Positions 13,192-26,504 of a stretch of 64,000 bases of DNA are shown one piece after another; positions within the stretch are counted from its first letter, which is position 1; each line of letters starts with the position of its first letter. Below the pieces are notes generated by a model. The model made no database searches, was not told where the DNA came from, and saw only the letters and a program-made list of their open reading frames with translations. Position numbers and translations under genes: made by a program. This DNA comes from Trochalopteron elliotii (lineage: Eukaryota > Chordata > Aves > Passeriformes > Leiothrichidae): the NCBI GenBank assembly GCA_024734555.1, contig JANPWX010000358.1:427259-491258 (forward strand). Reading direction: 5' to 3'.

Positions 13192-13284
13192 GGGACACTT
13201 GAACTGGCTTCAGCTGGACCGCCGGGTGCTGGAACACGACTTCCCCAAAAAGTCAGGACCAGTTGTTTTGTACTTCTGTGTCAG
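13192..13284 (+). CDS. FRMD4A: FRMD4A coding exon, FERM F1 lobe
   Basis: This 93-nt exon completes the split Thr codon, reads GHLNWLQLDRRVLEHDF then PKKSGPVVLYFCV, and ends with two bases of an Arg codon. The acceptor is AG at 13190-13191 and the donor GTAAGT at 13285. This exon separates the paralogues: 'LDRRVLEHDFPKKSGPVVLY' fits FRMD4A, whereas FRMD4B as I recall it has different residues in the middle (LDHRVLDHDLPKKPGP). Both ends split a codon after its second base and the length is a multiple of three, so skipping would keep the frame but remove 31 residues from F1. Confidence 0.97.
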
Positions 13285-16200
13285 GTAAGTGCCTGATGGC
13301 AAGCCCTTCCCATGGGATACAGCTACAGACAGCCTGTTTCCTGGAGGCCAGGAAGTGAGGCCGTCAGTTTCTCAGAAACACCTGTGGGCAAACAAACACT
13401 TCCACAGAGGTTTCTTTTGAGGTCTTTGGCTTTGCAAACTCTTCTCACTCAAGTGTAAACAAGTAGTAGCCACACTGACACCCATAGCTGTCCACAGGGA
13501 AATGTTGTATGAGGGCAAGATCAGATGTTGTGTATTTGCACTTCTACTTGTGGGCTTTGAGCTGAAAAGTCCAAGCTGAGTAAAGTGGCAGAACAAAGCC
13601 CTCTTTCTGCCAGGATAACCCACTTGAGCCAGCAACCTGCAGGGGAAACACTCTCTTCCTCACTGATGAGCCATCAGTTTCCTCTGGATTGTGCCCACAG
13701 TGTGCATTCTGTCAGAGACCAAATTTGTCCCTGTACAGCTCTGTCATATTCACCTTCTGAACTCAGTGCTACAGTGAATTACCCAGAAATAGCAAATGAT
13801 GCAATTTTATGGCAGCCAGTTGGTTTCTACATGGCTGGACCAGACTATAAAAGTTTTAATGAAGATTACAGCAGCTTCAAACTTCATCTGGGATTTTTGC
13901 AAGGAACTGTTAGTGTTTGGAAGTTGCTGGAAGCTGCCAGTGCTCCTACATACACAGTGCCTTTGCCTCCAAGGGAGATATTTTCTGAGAAGACAGATTT
14001 GCTCCTGCAGCTTTGAAATGCCCAGAGAGAGACCAGGGGCTGGGATGGCATATGTACAAAATTAGGTTGAGGGTTTTGACTTACTTTTAATGGATAGCTC
14101 ATGTCTAGAACAAGCCAGTGCAGTGTAACTGTGTCTTTTTCTGTTAGGCTTTCCACTCCAGTGTTATATTACATCTGACATCACTCTCTTTCATTCCATA
14201 GTACCCACAAAAAATGAAGACCTACTTTTGAGTTTCTTCCCCTGAGTGAAGCTTTTTTTTAACTCTGCATAGTGATTGTCATTCATTTAGCTTCCATTGC
14301 AAGGCAGGCTTTTTAGGAGAAGAGGCTCTTTGTTGTTATGTCCCCATATTTAGTGGTGGATATATCTTAGGACAAATCAAGACTGCATGAAGCCCTGTGA
14401 GTCCAGAATTAGCCCAATATCTCCCAAGAGAAGAATTAAATCAATATTTTGGGTGCTTCAAACCATAAGGGTAGATCTAGAGCTGAGCATCTTCAGCATG
14501 TGAGATTCAGATCCACTTGTGCTTAGAAGTACACAAAATTGTTGATGCTTGTTAAAGAACATGGCCAGTCAGTTACCAGATATCCCGTGCAGGGGCCAGA
14601 CTGGGGAGTCTGTGCTAGGACAGGGATCCCATGGAAAGCAGGGAAAGCCCTGAGTGAGCAAGAACTAAGTGCTGGGCTTAGGAGTGGAACTGTAAAATGT
14701 GTGAAAGCCAGTGCTACTGAGCCACTCTCATATTCATTTCAAAGACCACTCAACAAGCATAAATATTGCCATCTGTATTGTTTTATGAAAGTTGGCAGCA
14801 CAGTGGAGACCAGTCATTCTAGCAGGATCCCAGCCAAGAGACATCCTAGGATACAAATCCAGATAACAGTTAGTGAATGAGTGACCCCTCCTGTTCTGGA
14901 ATCTCAATCCATAGGGAAAAAACAGCATTCAGTGTCTGTGTGTATGAAAACCAGACTGACTCTGGGCTTTCACTCTTATTCATGGCAGTATATGAGTGGA
15001 TTGTCACACTGAGTTACAATTTGGATTGGACTGGGAGCCAGATGCCTCAAGAGTTAGGAACAGGCATTAACTTACCGTGCCTTTTCTACTGCTTATTTCC
15101 CTTGTGGATGTCAGATGCTGGCAAGAGTTGAAAAAGTTTCCCAGCACATAAGGAGTTCCCATGTCCATCCCTAAATCTGATCTGAGCAGAAGGCAATTGA
15201 AGACACTGACACCAGCCAGATGGCTGAAGTTGGAAAGGCCCCACATGTTATCCAGTGGTTTCAGTTCTGACTTGGGAACTAAAGCAAGGGCTGAAGGAAA
15301 GGTTCTAAAGAGACCCACCCATAGGCAAGGTTTGGGTTTTTTTTACAATCTGGGGGTGTGCAGCAGGTTGCAGAGCCATTCATAAATATACCATAAACAG
15401 AAAGCTCCCTCCCCACTGCTGCCATCTGGCAGAAAGCAGAGATAATTCGTGCTGTACTATACCTAATCACAAATGCATTAATTGTTAAGGAACTGTGTGG
15501 CCATGACACCTACTATGTCACAGGTAAAGGCTTCCCTGTGGTTGCAGATACCTTTTTGCATTACCTCTCCCAAGTATTGCAGTTGACAAAGCTTAGGTTG
15601 ATGCTGGGAGTCCTAAATGGGGAGATACAAGTATTACAAGTAACTGGATGTGCCAGATGCTCATGGCACAGAATTCTGTTTATTGCATCGGGATTTAGTA
15701 ATTGTGTGGGTTTTTCCCTCTAGTCGAAGTAAATGTACAGTTCAATCACACTGCATAACTACTGAAGAGATGAAGCCTCTGGCAAGAAAAGTAAAGGGTA
15801 GTTTGTGAAGAGGGGAAGCTACAGTGAAAACATTTTCACCTTTAATATCACCATCAAATGGTTTTTACTCTCAACATTCCTGCAGCAATGTCAGAGAGCA
15901 GAATGCCCACCAAAGATGCCGCAGATTTTTGCCTGCTCTAAAAGTACATTTAAAGGGAAACCTGCCTTCTTAAGAAAAGGCTTCTTGAAAGAACTGTGCC
16001 GAAAATAGGATGTTTCACAAGCTTTGCAGTGTGAAATTCTCCTCCCTTTTCAAAATCTCTGCAGCACTGTTGAAGCTTTGTCTTTTGACACACATTTCCT
16101 TGGGGTTTGACATTGTTGAACACTGATCTCCAGTGTCTTTCCTCTCTTCTGTTATCAAAGACCAAAAATTTCACAGCACTGTGTCAAAAGAGGGGGATTT

Positions 16201-19200
16201 TAGAAGGATGTTTTTAGCATTGGTTTGTAAAAAATTTCTGCTTCCATTGTACATTTACACAGCTACTGAAGCCTGCCTCCCTGTCTTCAGGTTGTCATCT
16301 AGTGCTTCAATGAAAGCTTTCCACTGAGAACAACATAGGAATCTAGGAAGTAATCAGAACTCTTGGGCAGCTATGAACTGCCCCATGGCTATTGAGCAAT
16401 ATTATTTTATAAGACTCTGCTAACATCTGTTTACATAGCTCTAAAGACACAGATGAAAGCAAGAGGGAGTGCCATGTGTCTTGCAGGGGAGGAGGCATGT
16501 TGGGCAACAGAATGGGAGTGATATTAGTTCTCACCCTAGAATTAGCTTCCCTGGATGGCTTTCTACAGCCCTGGTTGCTGGGTTATGGGTGAGACTAATT
16601 CCCTGCCTTAGAGGGTTTACATGTCAGATGAGAGTCACCACTGAAGTCCAGGAGAAGCAAAGGACAGGGATGAAGAAAGGAGGGATTGCTTGATTAGTTG
16701 ATTTTACAGAGGTGTTTTCAGGCCAGAAGAGAACAGAGAAAATGCACCTCACACCATGAGCTTTGGGGTAAAGTGCAGGAACATGAGTACAGTGTGGGGA
16801 CCTGGGCAGCAAAGGAGATAAATAGAGGTTGCAGGGGTTCAGATACAGGTACATCCTTTTGGCTGGTAAGGAAGCATTTTGCTCAGACTCATACAGACAG
16901 AAAGAAGGCAAAGTTACTCCTTTTGTGTGAAGCTTTGATGTGAGAGAAACAAGAGCACAAGACATGCTGTTTGTTCATGGAAAGCAAAGTTGGCCAGGCT
17001 CTGCAGTGAGTTCTCATCCTCAAACAATGGCCATGTGAGATTAGCAATCCTTAGCAAAGGAAGCACCAGCATGGGTCTGACCTCTTTATCTTCTGTATGT
17101 TTGTCATGCTGTTAATTTATATGAACAAGCTTAGCAAATAAAATTCACTCCACTGGTGGATCTTTTCCCAGGAATGAATATATTTGTTCTCAGGGCAACT
17201 TCACCAGCTAAACAGTGACAACTCACTGCAGAAGTCGTCACACTAAATCAGAAAATGTCTCACATGGAAAGGCTTTTCTTTCAGAAAGGCATGGAACAAA
17301 ATGTGAAATAAATCCTCAGTACTCAAATACACTGTGGGGCAGAGTTTGTATCTATGGGCTAGCAGTATTCCCACAAAGGAATGCCTGTGTTCAGCAACAT
17401 CTGGCATGTGTTCATATGTACTGGCTGGGCTGAAGTCAGCATGGGAGCTGTGGGGGCTCAGGACTCTCAATATTGAGACCAGACATTTTGCCAGGTTACC
17501 AGAGTTACTACAGAACAAAGTGGCCCTAAATAAGAGACTGGCACTGAAACACAGAGTGTAAAGCTCATGGGTGTCTGTGCTCCCCCTAACCTGAAGGAAC
17601 ATAGTTCTGTGTGTACTGGTCCAGGTCTGAGGCAGGTGGGGCAGGTGGGCAGTCTGAGATGAGATTCACCACACCAGAGCTGACATCTTTACCTGGCAGA
17701 CAGCTCTATGTCATGGCTAATTAATGCAGCCTCCCTATATAACCACTGGAAAGAAATAGGCACCTTTCAGGAACAGTTCATCTGACTTATTTCACCTGAC
17801 TCATCCAAAGATGCCTGCTTTGGAATTCAACAAGTTGCAGCCTTAAAAAACCTGTGTCTCTTCTCTGACCTCAGACCCCAGCTCAGATGTAGGCAAATTC
17901 ACCTGATGCATCCCTCTGTCCTATCAAGTCGATAAATTTAAAATTATTATTTCAAGCAGGTTGGCACAGCCAGGGTTGAAAAAGCATTTCCTATCTACAG
18001 GGTTACACCTGGCTATCTAAATGGAATTGGATCAGATTTCAGCTGTTAATGAGGCCTTATGCTATTTTAGTCTTTCAGCCCTTCTTTATAGGCATCTTTA
18101 AACCTGTGTTCCATGGGAAAAGGACTAATGGTAACAGTGAAAGAAACCAGAGGCCATTTGAAAACAGTTGGCCTGGGAAGGAAGAGAGACAGTTGTTCTT
18201 CACAGGACTAGCTGGACCTTAGAACTTGTCACTGAAATACATTTCTGCCTCATTCATGGGCCAGAAAGACTTAGGGAGTGCAGATTCAGAGCATCCTGTT
18301 CCCCACTTCCCCAACTGGCTAACGTGGGATCCCAGGCACACCATGGCTGTGTATGCCACTCACATCCACTCAGGTTTGCTTCTGTCCAAGAAATCAGATT
18401 GGGGTTGTGATGACAGCAGCCTGCCTTGGCAGGAAGAGCTGAATAGAACCACACAAAATTAACCTCAGCAATTTATTTTTCTTGCACATAATGGGCTGCT
18501 TTTCTCCATCCAGTTTTCCCCACCAGAGAAGGGTATGTGGTGCTCCAACATTTTGCTTCAGGCAGGGAATGAGGGAATCACCAGCTCTTGTCTCTCCCCT
18601 CTGAGGAGGGAGAAGGTGCAGACAGCCCTCTTTCTGCCTCATGGTGTAAAACCGGGGTTTACAGGGACTGGGGGAAATGCACAAATGTATTATCAAACAC
18701 AGTAAATTTGCAGCCAGGGAGAGGAAGAGAAGAGGCAGAATTTGCTCTCACCCAAGGTTCATTACACCTTTTACCACCCAGGAGAAGTTGCTGGGGCAAA
18801 ATTACATATACACAAATCACTCTACTCCTCTGCTCTTCCTTCATCCTGTGCAGATCCCTCTGTACTGAAAGGAGGGCATTGCCAGACCCCAGCTTGCCAT
18901 GAAGCTTGATCATCCCAGGAGAGCTCAGGGAACTGCCCTGAGATGTTTCAGCACCTTGGGGTGCTTCATCCACATTCTCATAGCTAGCTGTCTCTTCCCA
19001 GAGCTCCTTACAGCTGTGCTGTCTCCCTCACCCACTGTCAGTACCAGTACTGAGCCAGAAACTCCCTGAATTTGTAGTACATAAAGGGGAGACAAAGAAC
19101 CATCTCCTGCTCACATTACAGCTCTACATCTCCATGCACTGCTGTGGGATGCTGTGGAAATAATAGCAAAAAAACCAGAATATTGAACCCACACAATCAA

Positions 19201-19392
19201 GCCAGTTCCACCAAGCTGCTTTCAGGGGCTCCTGTGAGCTGCTCTGTCTGTAAAATCCATGCCATAGCCCAGATCTCTTTGCATAGCATGTGTGTTTTGC
19301 TGGTTGGTGTGCACCAGCTGTGTGTATGCTAAGTGGGAAGATCCCAAAAGCCAGCAGCCTTGCAATCCCCCTCCTCCCAGCTAGCTGCAGTG

Positions 19393-19400
19393 TATAAATA
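19393..19400 (+). promoter_or_regulatory. TATAAATA box-like element
   Basis: A perfect TATAAATA lies downstream of a 'cagctagctgcag' stretch and is followed about 95 bp later by a C4G8 run at 19491-19502. It sits deep in an intron with no exon immediately downstream, so a promoter role is only a possibility. Such octamers occur by chance in sequence of this length. Confidence 0.2.
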
Positions 19401-22374
19401 CAGCCACTCAGACCTTGTTTGTGCTGCAAGACAAGGCTCCCTGCAGACAATTTATTGCAGCCTTCCCAGGGTGGCCCCCTGCTCTGCTCACCCCGGGGGG
19501 GGAAGGTGTAATAAATTGCCTGCGGGGAGGCTGTGCTCCTCAGAGTCTCTTTAGAGATATGAGAAACTTCTGTCCAGTCAGAAGATTTACTTGTGTGAAA
19601 ACCGACCTTTGCTTGAGGAAGGGAACTAATGGGGCTCTGCTACTTAGCACACAGCTCTGAGCTAAGCCATCCATTACACACACATCTTAATAGCAGTCTG
19701 GCTCTTGAGTCCCATAACATCATTTCTGTTTTCTGCTTAACTAGGAATATATTTGTATAAGTGAGCTGTGTTGAGAGAAGGGGATAAGTTGTTTTTCCTT
19801 TCCATTCAGCCACCCAAGGGGGTAGAAAAAGCGACATTCTGAAAATTTGTTGTTTTGAGCTACATTTTGAATGTGTTGATGCTGGCAGCATTGTCTTGTC
19901 TAATTTTGGGAAGCATTCAGACTGCATGATAGGTACCACGCAGAAATGATGGATTTTGTCAGTGTAGGATTTGTAGCTAATTTGGATCAAGCTGCAATAG
20001 CTGTGTCAGTGCCTACACAGATTCTCTGACTGGGTCAAAGTCATGCAGACATTGTTTCTGTTTTCACTGCAATTTGTGTGTTTATGCCTCACACCAGTGG
20101 GTATGATGGGCTGTCATCAGTGCAGCAACAGCAAGGTCTGCTATGAGGGGTCCCATCACCATGGCATTGACCAAGGGCTGAGTCAGTAAATAACTGACTC
20201 TCCTGCCAGCTTTGACAGACAAATCAGACCTTCATGTGCTGCTGACAACACGTGGGACAGCTGGAGGGATTTTTATTCCTAAAATGGTCCAAAATCCTCA
20301 GATAAAAGATGCTTTCTAGATGCTGAGGGTGGGGTTATGAAAGACAGTACACCCAGCGAGTTACCTCTGATAGCCAAGATGTGACTCTTGGCAATGACCA
20401 AAGAGCAGGAAAGGGCTGTGCTGATGCTCAGGAGATTGAGGGACAATTCCCCTGGTGACTGAGGGAGAAGAGGAGGAAGGCAGAGTGCTACTGTGATCCA
20501 GTCACTGCCCTCACCTCACATTTGGGACAGGTAAGCACTCCAAGACTCCAAGCCAAGAGGAACTGCAACAGCTTTTGTACAAAACCACATCTGTTTGTTC
20601 AAAGATGCACTTCTCTTGCAAGCCAAGCTAAACTCCAAGGGGGCATTGCAGTGGTGGAGTGGTTTACAGACTGTGTTGAGCTAGGTTTTATAGCTTGGGC
20701 AGGCTGAGTTCCCCATGTGGGTAGGGGCAGAGGTCTTACTATACTCAGGTCAGTGCCTTTGCTTGATGCTGCAACCCAGTTTGAGGGAGGAATGTACCTG
20801 CACTACCACCTTGATTCCTTCCCTTCTCTATGTTTGTACTGGAGCACTCGGTAGTTTGCAGATTCTCAGGATATACAGCCTGGAAGAGATTAAGAAAGTT
20901 GGTCTCTATATATTCCAAAGCAGATCCTTACATGTTTTTTGTACATGGACAAGATGAGGCATAGGAATGAGCAAAATATCCCCCATAATTTTCCAGGGAT
21001 TCAATGGGCCAGCATTTTAGAAACACCAAGAAAAACTGATTGACAATAGGTAAAGATGCAGACAACTTCACAGTACAGTGCAGCTGGTGAGAAAGAGAGA
21101 GGGGACAGGTTCAGGTTAAACCATATCCACAGCTTTTCCTTTTGTTAGCTGTTATTCCCTGTATTTCTGGAATCAAATTCACCTCCAGTTTCAAGGCTTC
21201 CCCTGCAATGAGGTAAAAGTTGACACAGGTCTCTCTTCCTGCCTCCTGTCCCCTGCATACCAATCCCAGGTGCTGGATGAGGTGGGCCTGAGCATGGCAC
21301 AGGCACAGGAGACAGGACATGGGATCCAAAGCAAAATTAATGCAGAAGGGGAGGTAAACAGAGCTTTTTAGCTGATTTTCATTCCTGGCTGATTACTTAA
21401 CAGGCCAACTATTTAGCATGAGCATTGTCTGCTTTTAAGTGTCAGCACATAAAAGCGTGCACCCATGACTATTAGCAAACAGGGCTGGAACATAAAAGGA
21501 GTTGTGCAGCCTGTGCTGGTCAGAATACTCATTTAGCATGAGACACTGGACATAATGACATCTGCATTTAAGTCCATTATACTGATGCATATGATTTTAC
21601 TTTTCCTGGTTAGCAAATGGCCTCATATTTTTCAAATTATCCTCTGAGGTTCTGAATGACATGGTGAGGGATAATGAGCCAGACATCAGGACGAATGAGG
21701 CAGAAAAGAGGTGTTCTCCTTTACCCATTGCTTTGTAATAGTGAAATAAGGGGTAGTCCATTGACAGGGTCCCTGAGCTCTGCTGACAGCTCTGGCCCAC
21801 ATCCCAACCAGATCAGAGTCAGCCAGCTGGGAAAGATGTGGGTGGAAGTCTTGTGGACTAGATGGCTCCCACCACACTCAAACTGCACAAAAAGGAGGAT
21901 GTTATCACTGCCCCAGGACAGATAGACACCTGAAGTAGATGAGACATCCATTTGCTGTGGTCATGTTTTGAAATACCATTGTGTTGAAGATCACAGTGAA
22001 ATACTTTTACCATTTAGCAGGTTCTGCTTGGAAGTAAACACATGGGCTTGTGCTTTCAAATGCTATGACAATCTGTCTGCCCAGTCAGCAACTCAACTGC
22101 TGAGAGCCTGGTCCCTGCTAGGTGATAGATGGCCAAGTTCAAGCTGACAGGATATGTCTAGGGCTGAGTGTTAGAGGCAATGCTAAATATTTTTCTATTT
22201 GACAGTTTCTTTTGGTGTATGGAGATCAGGAGTGCTGCTTATTTTTTCTCTCACTGTACACACAAGCACCCCACGAGTTCAGGTGCTTGGCAGTCCTGAA
22301 TTCTTCTATTCCCACTGCAAGAACAGAGCACTAGTGTTCAAACTCCTTCCCATAACTGCTGAATTTGCCCGTCT

Positions 22375-22418
22375 ACACACACACACACACACACACCCAC
22401 ACACACACACACCCACAC
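22375..22418. repeat. (CA)n-rich microsatellite
   Basis: AC dinucleotides run with a few CCC interruptions. This is an imperfect simple repeat, likely polymorphic. Confidence 0.95.
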
Positions 22419-23464
22419 CTGGATTCACAGATGAGACCAGCTGCAGCAGTAAGGGATTCTCCATCTCCTGACCACCCCCTAATCAAACTGCTGAGTCCTG
22501 GACCCAGTCAGGCATTTGTCTGAGCCATGGGTCAGAGATAGGTGGGCCTGTGTGTAAAGCAAGGGAGAAATTGTGGCAGTACCACAGTTTCCCTGCACCA
22601 ACAATCAGCAGTTTCCACAAGCACCACTGTGAGTCTGTGCTTGGCTGGTTAGGATGGGAATTGCCATTCATCACAGTGTGAGAGGGCTTAAGCTGTCTCA
22701 GAGAAAGTTGTCAGTTAAGCAAGGCTTAATCGAGAGCAATGTGATCAGTATGAGACATGTCCTCGCAGCTAAAAACCCTTAAACGTTTCAGATGCAGCAG
22801 CTTCTGAAGTCTTCCAAGACACCTTCTGCAGTACTCATTATTATTTCCCTGCTGCTGAGAGGGAGCAGCCAAGATAGGCACTTAGAGTTCATTATCCAGC
22901 CTAATATTCACTGGTCTATTTAATTAATGCTTAGAAAATGTACTTGATGAATTACAAGTTACTGGGGGTGGGCAGGGAGGAGGAATGCAGAAATTAGATT
23001 AACATTGGTTGATCTTTGAAATTTTCTCAAAAATTATTCCTTTGGTTTTACACTCACCAGGTCTCACGGGGTGTTCCCCCTTCCTGCAGACAGCTAATTT
23101 CTCACAGGAACTGTTGTTGGCTATCAAGGAACCTCTTGTAGGAGCTGCTGGAGGCAAAACAATTTGCTGAGTGTATTCCAAGAGATGTAGGTAGTGGAGC
23201 AGAGGTCTTGGACCCATTGTACTGCCTGCTTCCCTGTCCAGCCTATCTATTACATCCCAGACACATCAGCTTCACATCACATGAAGGAATGCTGCTCTCT
23301 GGGGAGTCCTCAACAGAAATCTGAGAGCTGCCTCTCAAAACTGATGATCTTGAAACACGCCTTGAAAGGCTCCTAAGCTTAACAGGCAAAACAGACAGAG
23401 GGGGTCAGAGAAGGGTGGGGTGTTTTCTAAGCCCAGTTCAACAGCCCAAGCAGCTAAATTATTT

Positions 23465-23560
23465 TCTGAAGGTCACAAAGGAAACCTGTGTCCGAGTTGG
23501 GAATTCAACCCAGATTTTTGTTTGCTTGGTTCATTGCCTTAGCAGCTGGATGCTCCTGCC
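23465..23560 (+). repeat. MIR/CORE-SINE-like relic
   Basis: The block 'tctgaaggtcacaaaggaaa' followed by 'gttgggaattcaacccagat' and, further on, 'ttagcagctggatgctcctg' follows the order of the old amniote element that reads 'aaggtcacacag...ctgggattcaaaccca...ctctaaccactg'. It is diverged, with approximate ends. Confidence 0.5.
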
Positions 23561-24048
23561 TGCCTCCTTAGTCATTGACATTGGTCATCGTAAAATGTGG
23601 GCTCCTTCACTCTGTTCATAAAAGATGGAAACAGGAGGAAATGTGACAGAAACTAGCCATAAGCGCAAAAAAAATAAATGTGTCTTTCCTTGCCCTTTTT
23701 GCTGTTACTGCACCAACTGTGGATTCAGGGTAATCTACTCCAGTTCAGGTTTTCTAAGCTTGCCACACAGAAAATCCCACAAGAGTTCTCTTTGCAAATC
23801 TGTTTTCTTTTAAGTAGCACCAGTTTCCTGGTGCATATGTTCTGCATTTGTCTGGGTGCATGTGTGAGAGCCAGTAGCTCCCCAGCTCACTCTCTGCTCT
23901 GGAGATCACTTGAGAATTGGGTTTTCTTTGTGAGATGAAGTATCGTGTGCAGGCTCTGTGCTCCCAGAGACTTAATTTTGTACAGAAAACGATCTATGTC
24001 CGTGTGGAAAGCCTTGGGAAAGCTCCCTGCAGCCTTAAGAAATGCAAT

Positions 24049-24063
24049 ATTGCCCTCTAGTGA
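24049..24063 (-). promoter_or_regulatory. CTCF-like core motif (TGCCCTCTAGTG)
   Basis: TGCCCTCTAGTG at 24051-24062 resembles the reverse complement of the CTCF core consensus (CCASYAGRKGGC), giving a minus-oriented site. The flanks are only partly matching. This was judged by eye with no matrix score. Confidence 0.3.
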
Positions 24064-24384
24064 TGATGAGAACGGTCACGTTTGAGCTGGTGAAACAAAA
24101 AGCTTTTTGGCTAACCTTCACTGGGATTCAAAATGGTAAAAAATGTTCTTGTTTTCTTCTGACCTTGGAATAAGAAAACATACCATCATAACTCAGAGAG
24201 TACTGGTAGCAGTGATAAGAAGAGAAGGTTGTTCAAGAACCACAGAACGTGTAAAATTCCCATTATTCTCCATGAATTCAGCAGATGGGAAGCCAGCTGC
24301 ACTCAGAGAGCAGATCTAGTAAGAAGGTTCCTTTTTGAATGCATCAATTTTTGCATTTCTAAAGCCAAGTATATTTTTTATTTG

Positions 24385-24410
24385 AAAAAAAAAAAAAAGA
24401 AAAATAAAAA
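24385..24410 (+). repeat. A-rich tract (A14 plus A-rich tail)
   Basis: Fourteen adenines are followed by further A-rich sequence. A second A-rich tract (A11 then GAAAGAAAAA) lies at 24452-24472. No processed-gene body was recognised just upstream, so these are listed as low-complexity sequence only. Confidence 0.9.
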
Positions 24411-26105
24411 GGCTGTTTTAAGGACAAGGAGGGTAAAATGGTGAAAACCAGAAAAAAAAAAAGAAAGAAAAAGTTTCATCTTTGTGCTTCATCATCACTG
24501 CATTCAAATGTTTTTGGTGTTTTGCGGGTTTGATTGGTTGTTGGTGTTTTCTTGAGGTTTATTTTATTTTATTCAGGTTTTATTTTTATTTCTCTTCTGA
24601 AGGGGGAGAAGGAAGGGTAATACAGACAGGAGCCCTTCAGCAGATGAACAAAATGTTTCTCTCACTCTAATAAGCAAGGAGTTGGTTCTGCCTGTCAGGA
24701 AATAAAGTGTTTTGAAGAGCCTTCAGGAGACACTTAGGAGCACTACAAAGCTTTGACCTTTGCCCCTAAGAAGGTTACATTTAAGGCCCTGGACTCTGCA
24801 AGTAGCTGGATGTGGACAACCACTTCAGTGCTTGTGTGGAGCCTCAGGAGTGTCCGTAGGTCTGTCTGCTCCCAGATAGCAGGGTCAGGGACTGGGGTTT
24901 CTCTGTAACTGCACCCTTCATGTCAACCCAGATTTCCAAGGAATTTGGGTTTTTAAAAGTCCCTGGTGCAGACACCATTTCCCTGGCACCTTCCCTATTC
25001 TAATTGCCTCTGACAAGGCACGATAGCACTGGAATTTATGTAAGGAAAATTGTTGTCATTGCACTGCAACTTGAAAATCACTACCAAACAGCATCAGAAG
25101 ACAGTTCTATTTATTTTTCCTTACCTAAAACACTAAGTAAATGCAAAATTCACCTTAACATTCACTGAACATAACCAGTTTCTCTGTTACTACAAGAACA
25201 CACAGCATACATCTATAGAATGATCAATCATTAACACTGACAGTATCCAGAGCATTTTTTCCCAAAAAAAAGCTCTCAAGGCAGAATTAAGGGCAGGAGT
25301 GAATTCTCACAAGGCTCTGACAAAGTTCATTGCCAAAGCATCAGACCTTCAGAGCAGGCAGGACATGGAGTACTGAATAAATTCATGCATATCATGGGCT
25401 TTCAGCATAATTGCAAATATTTGGGGCAATCAGCCAGTGCAAATGAGTGGGTTTTTCTGACAGTGAGGGTTTGAGCTTTCTCCTGAGTTCTGAGAAGTCA
25501 CTTCAGCTCAAAAAAATTAGATTATGATCATTCCCTGTCATCTCTAACATTGTTATTCATGGTACTGGTAAACTGTGCAAGGTTAGTAACTACTGCCTTA
25601 CTGTGAGACCATAGATATAATATGTAAAGAGCCCTTTTTAAATTTGTTTTATGCAAAGCTGAAGGGGACAGGAAAGGAACCCAGAAGTGCATTTCTGTAG
25701 ATGAATATTTTACAAGATGCAGGTTAACAGCAAAGAATTGTTGTGGTGGGTAATGGAGTGATGAAGAAATGCTGATGATGAAAATGTGATGGCAAACAAA
25801 GGTGAAGCTTATAAGAAAACAGATTAAAGGTTTATTTTAAGTCTAAAAACAAAGCAAAGGATTATTTAGAACCTAAATCATACACTTGATGATCCGGTTC
25901 CTTTGGTATGGCTGGGGTGGTGGTGACTGATCACGTCCTGGAGTGTGCACAAGCCTCCTTCACCGCCTCAGTCTGCTATAAGGGAAGAAAATTCATTTTT
26001 AGTACATTCATCATCACTCCATTGACCACACTTTTAATTTAATAAGTGCATTTCTGTGTTTTGCCTTAGTTTCCTCGTGTCTCATCCGTCTTTCATCCCT
26101 TTCAG

Positions 26106-26190
26106 GTTCTACATTGAAAGCATTTCCTATCTGAAGGACAATGCCACCATCGAGCTGTTTTTCTTGAACGCCAAGTCCTGCATCTACAAG
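26106..26190 (+). CDS. FRMD4A: FRMD4A coding exon, end of FERM F1 lobe
   Basis: This 85-nt exon completes the split Arg codon and reads FYIESISYLKDNATIELFF then LNAKSCIYK, ending on a whole codon. The acceptor is TTCAG at 26101-26105 and the donor GTGAGG at 26191. It covers the end of F1 and the link into F2. 'SYLKDNATIELFFLNAKSCI' fits FRMD4A, while remembered FRMD4B has 'FLKDKTTVELFFLNAKACV'. Skipping this 85-nt exon would shift the frame. Confidence 0.97.
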
Positions 26191-26504
26191 GTGAGGACCT
26201 GGGGAGCTCTGGGTGGCACCGGAATGGGCTGAGACACCTGGATCTGCATTCCCTGCCCCAAAATTTACACCTGTCACGCCTGGACTTCCAGATAAAACCT
26301 TCTCCACCTCCTCCTCCTCACACATTCCCTCACTCCTCTCTCTCCAGCTGCCACCGCACTTGGCAGCAGCTTTCCTGTCAGAGAGTGGGTCTGGGCTAAA
26401 ACAGCCCTGGAAGTAATTCTTGTGGCTGGCAGGAGTGAATCTGCACAGCTAAAAGTATAAACTGGCTTGTCTTTAGAAGGAAATAACTGGTTTTGTGCTA
26501 AAAA

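Larger units (their letters stand above)
13285..26105 (+). other. FRMD4A: FRMD4A intron, 12,821 bp
   Basis: This is the largest complete intron in the window. It holds a TATAAATA element near 19393-19400, a CA-rich microsatellite at 22375-22418, a MIR-like relic near 23465-23560, two A-rich tracts near 24385-24410 and 24452-24472, and a CTCF-like core near 24051-24062. No exon with a convincing protein reading was found. All open frames are short, with no recognisable domain. Confidence 0.85.

Noticed and set aside
18945..18970. REST/NRSF-like half site ('tttcagcaccttgg')
   Set aside because: Only the left half of the consensus matches. The right half is instead a short inverted copy (agcacc/ggtgct).
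22375..22418. Repeat array considered as CRISPR-like
   Set aside because: It is a simple CA microsatellite in vertebrate intron, with no spacers.
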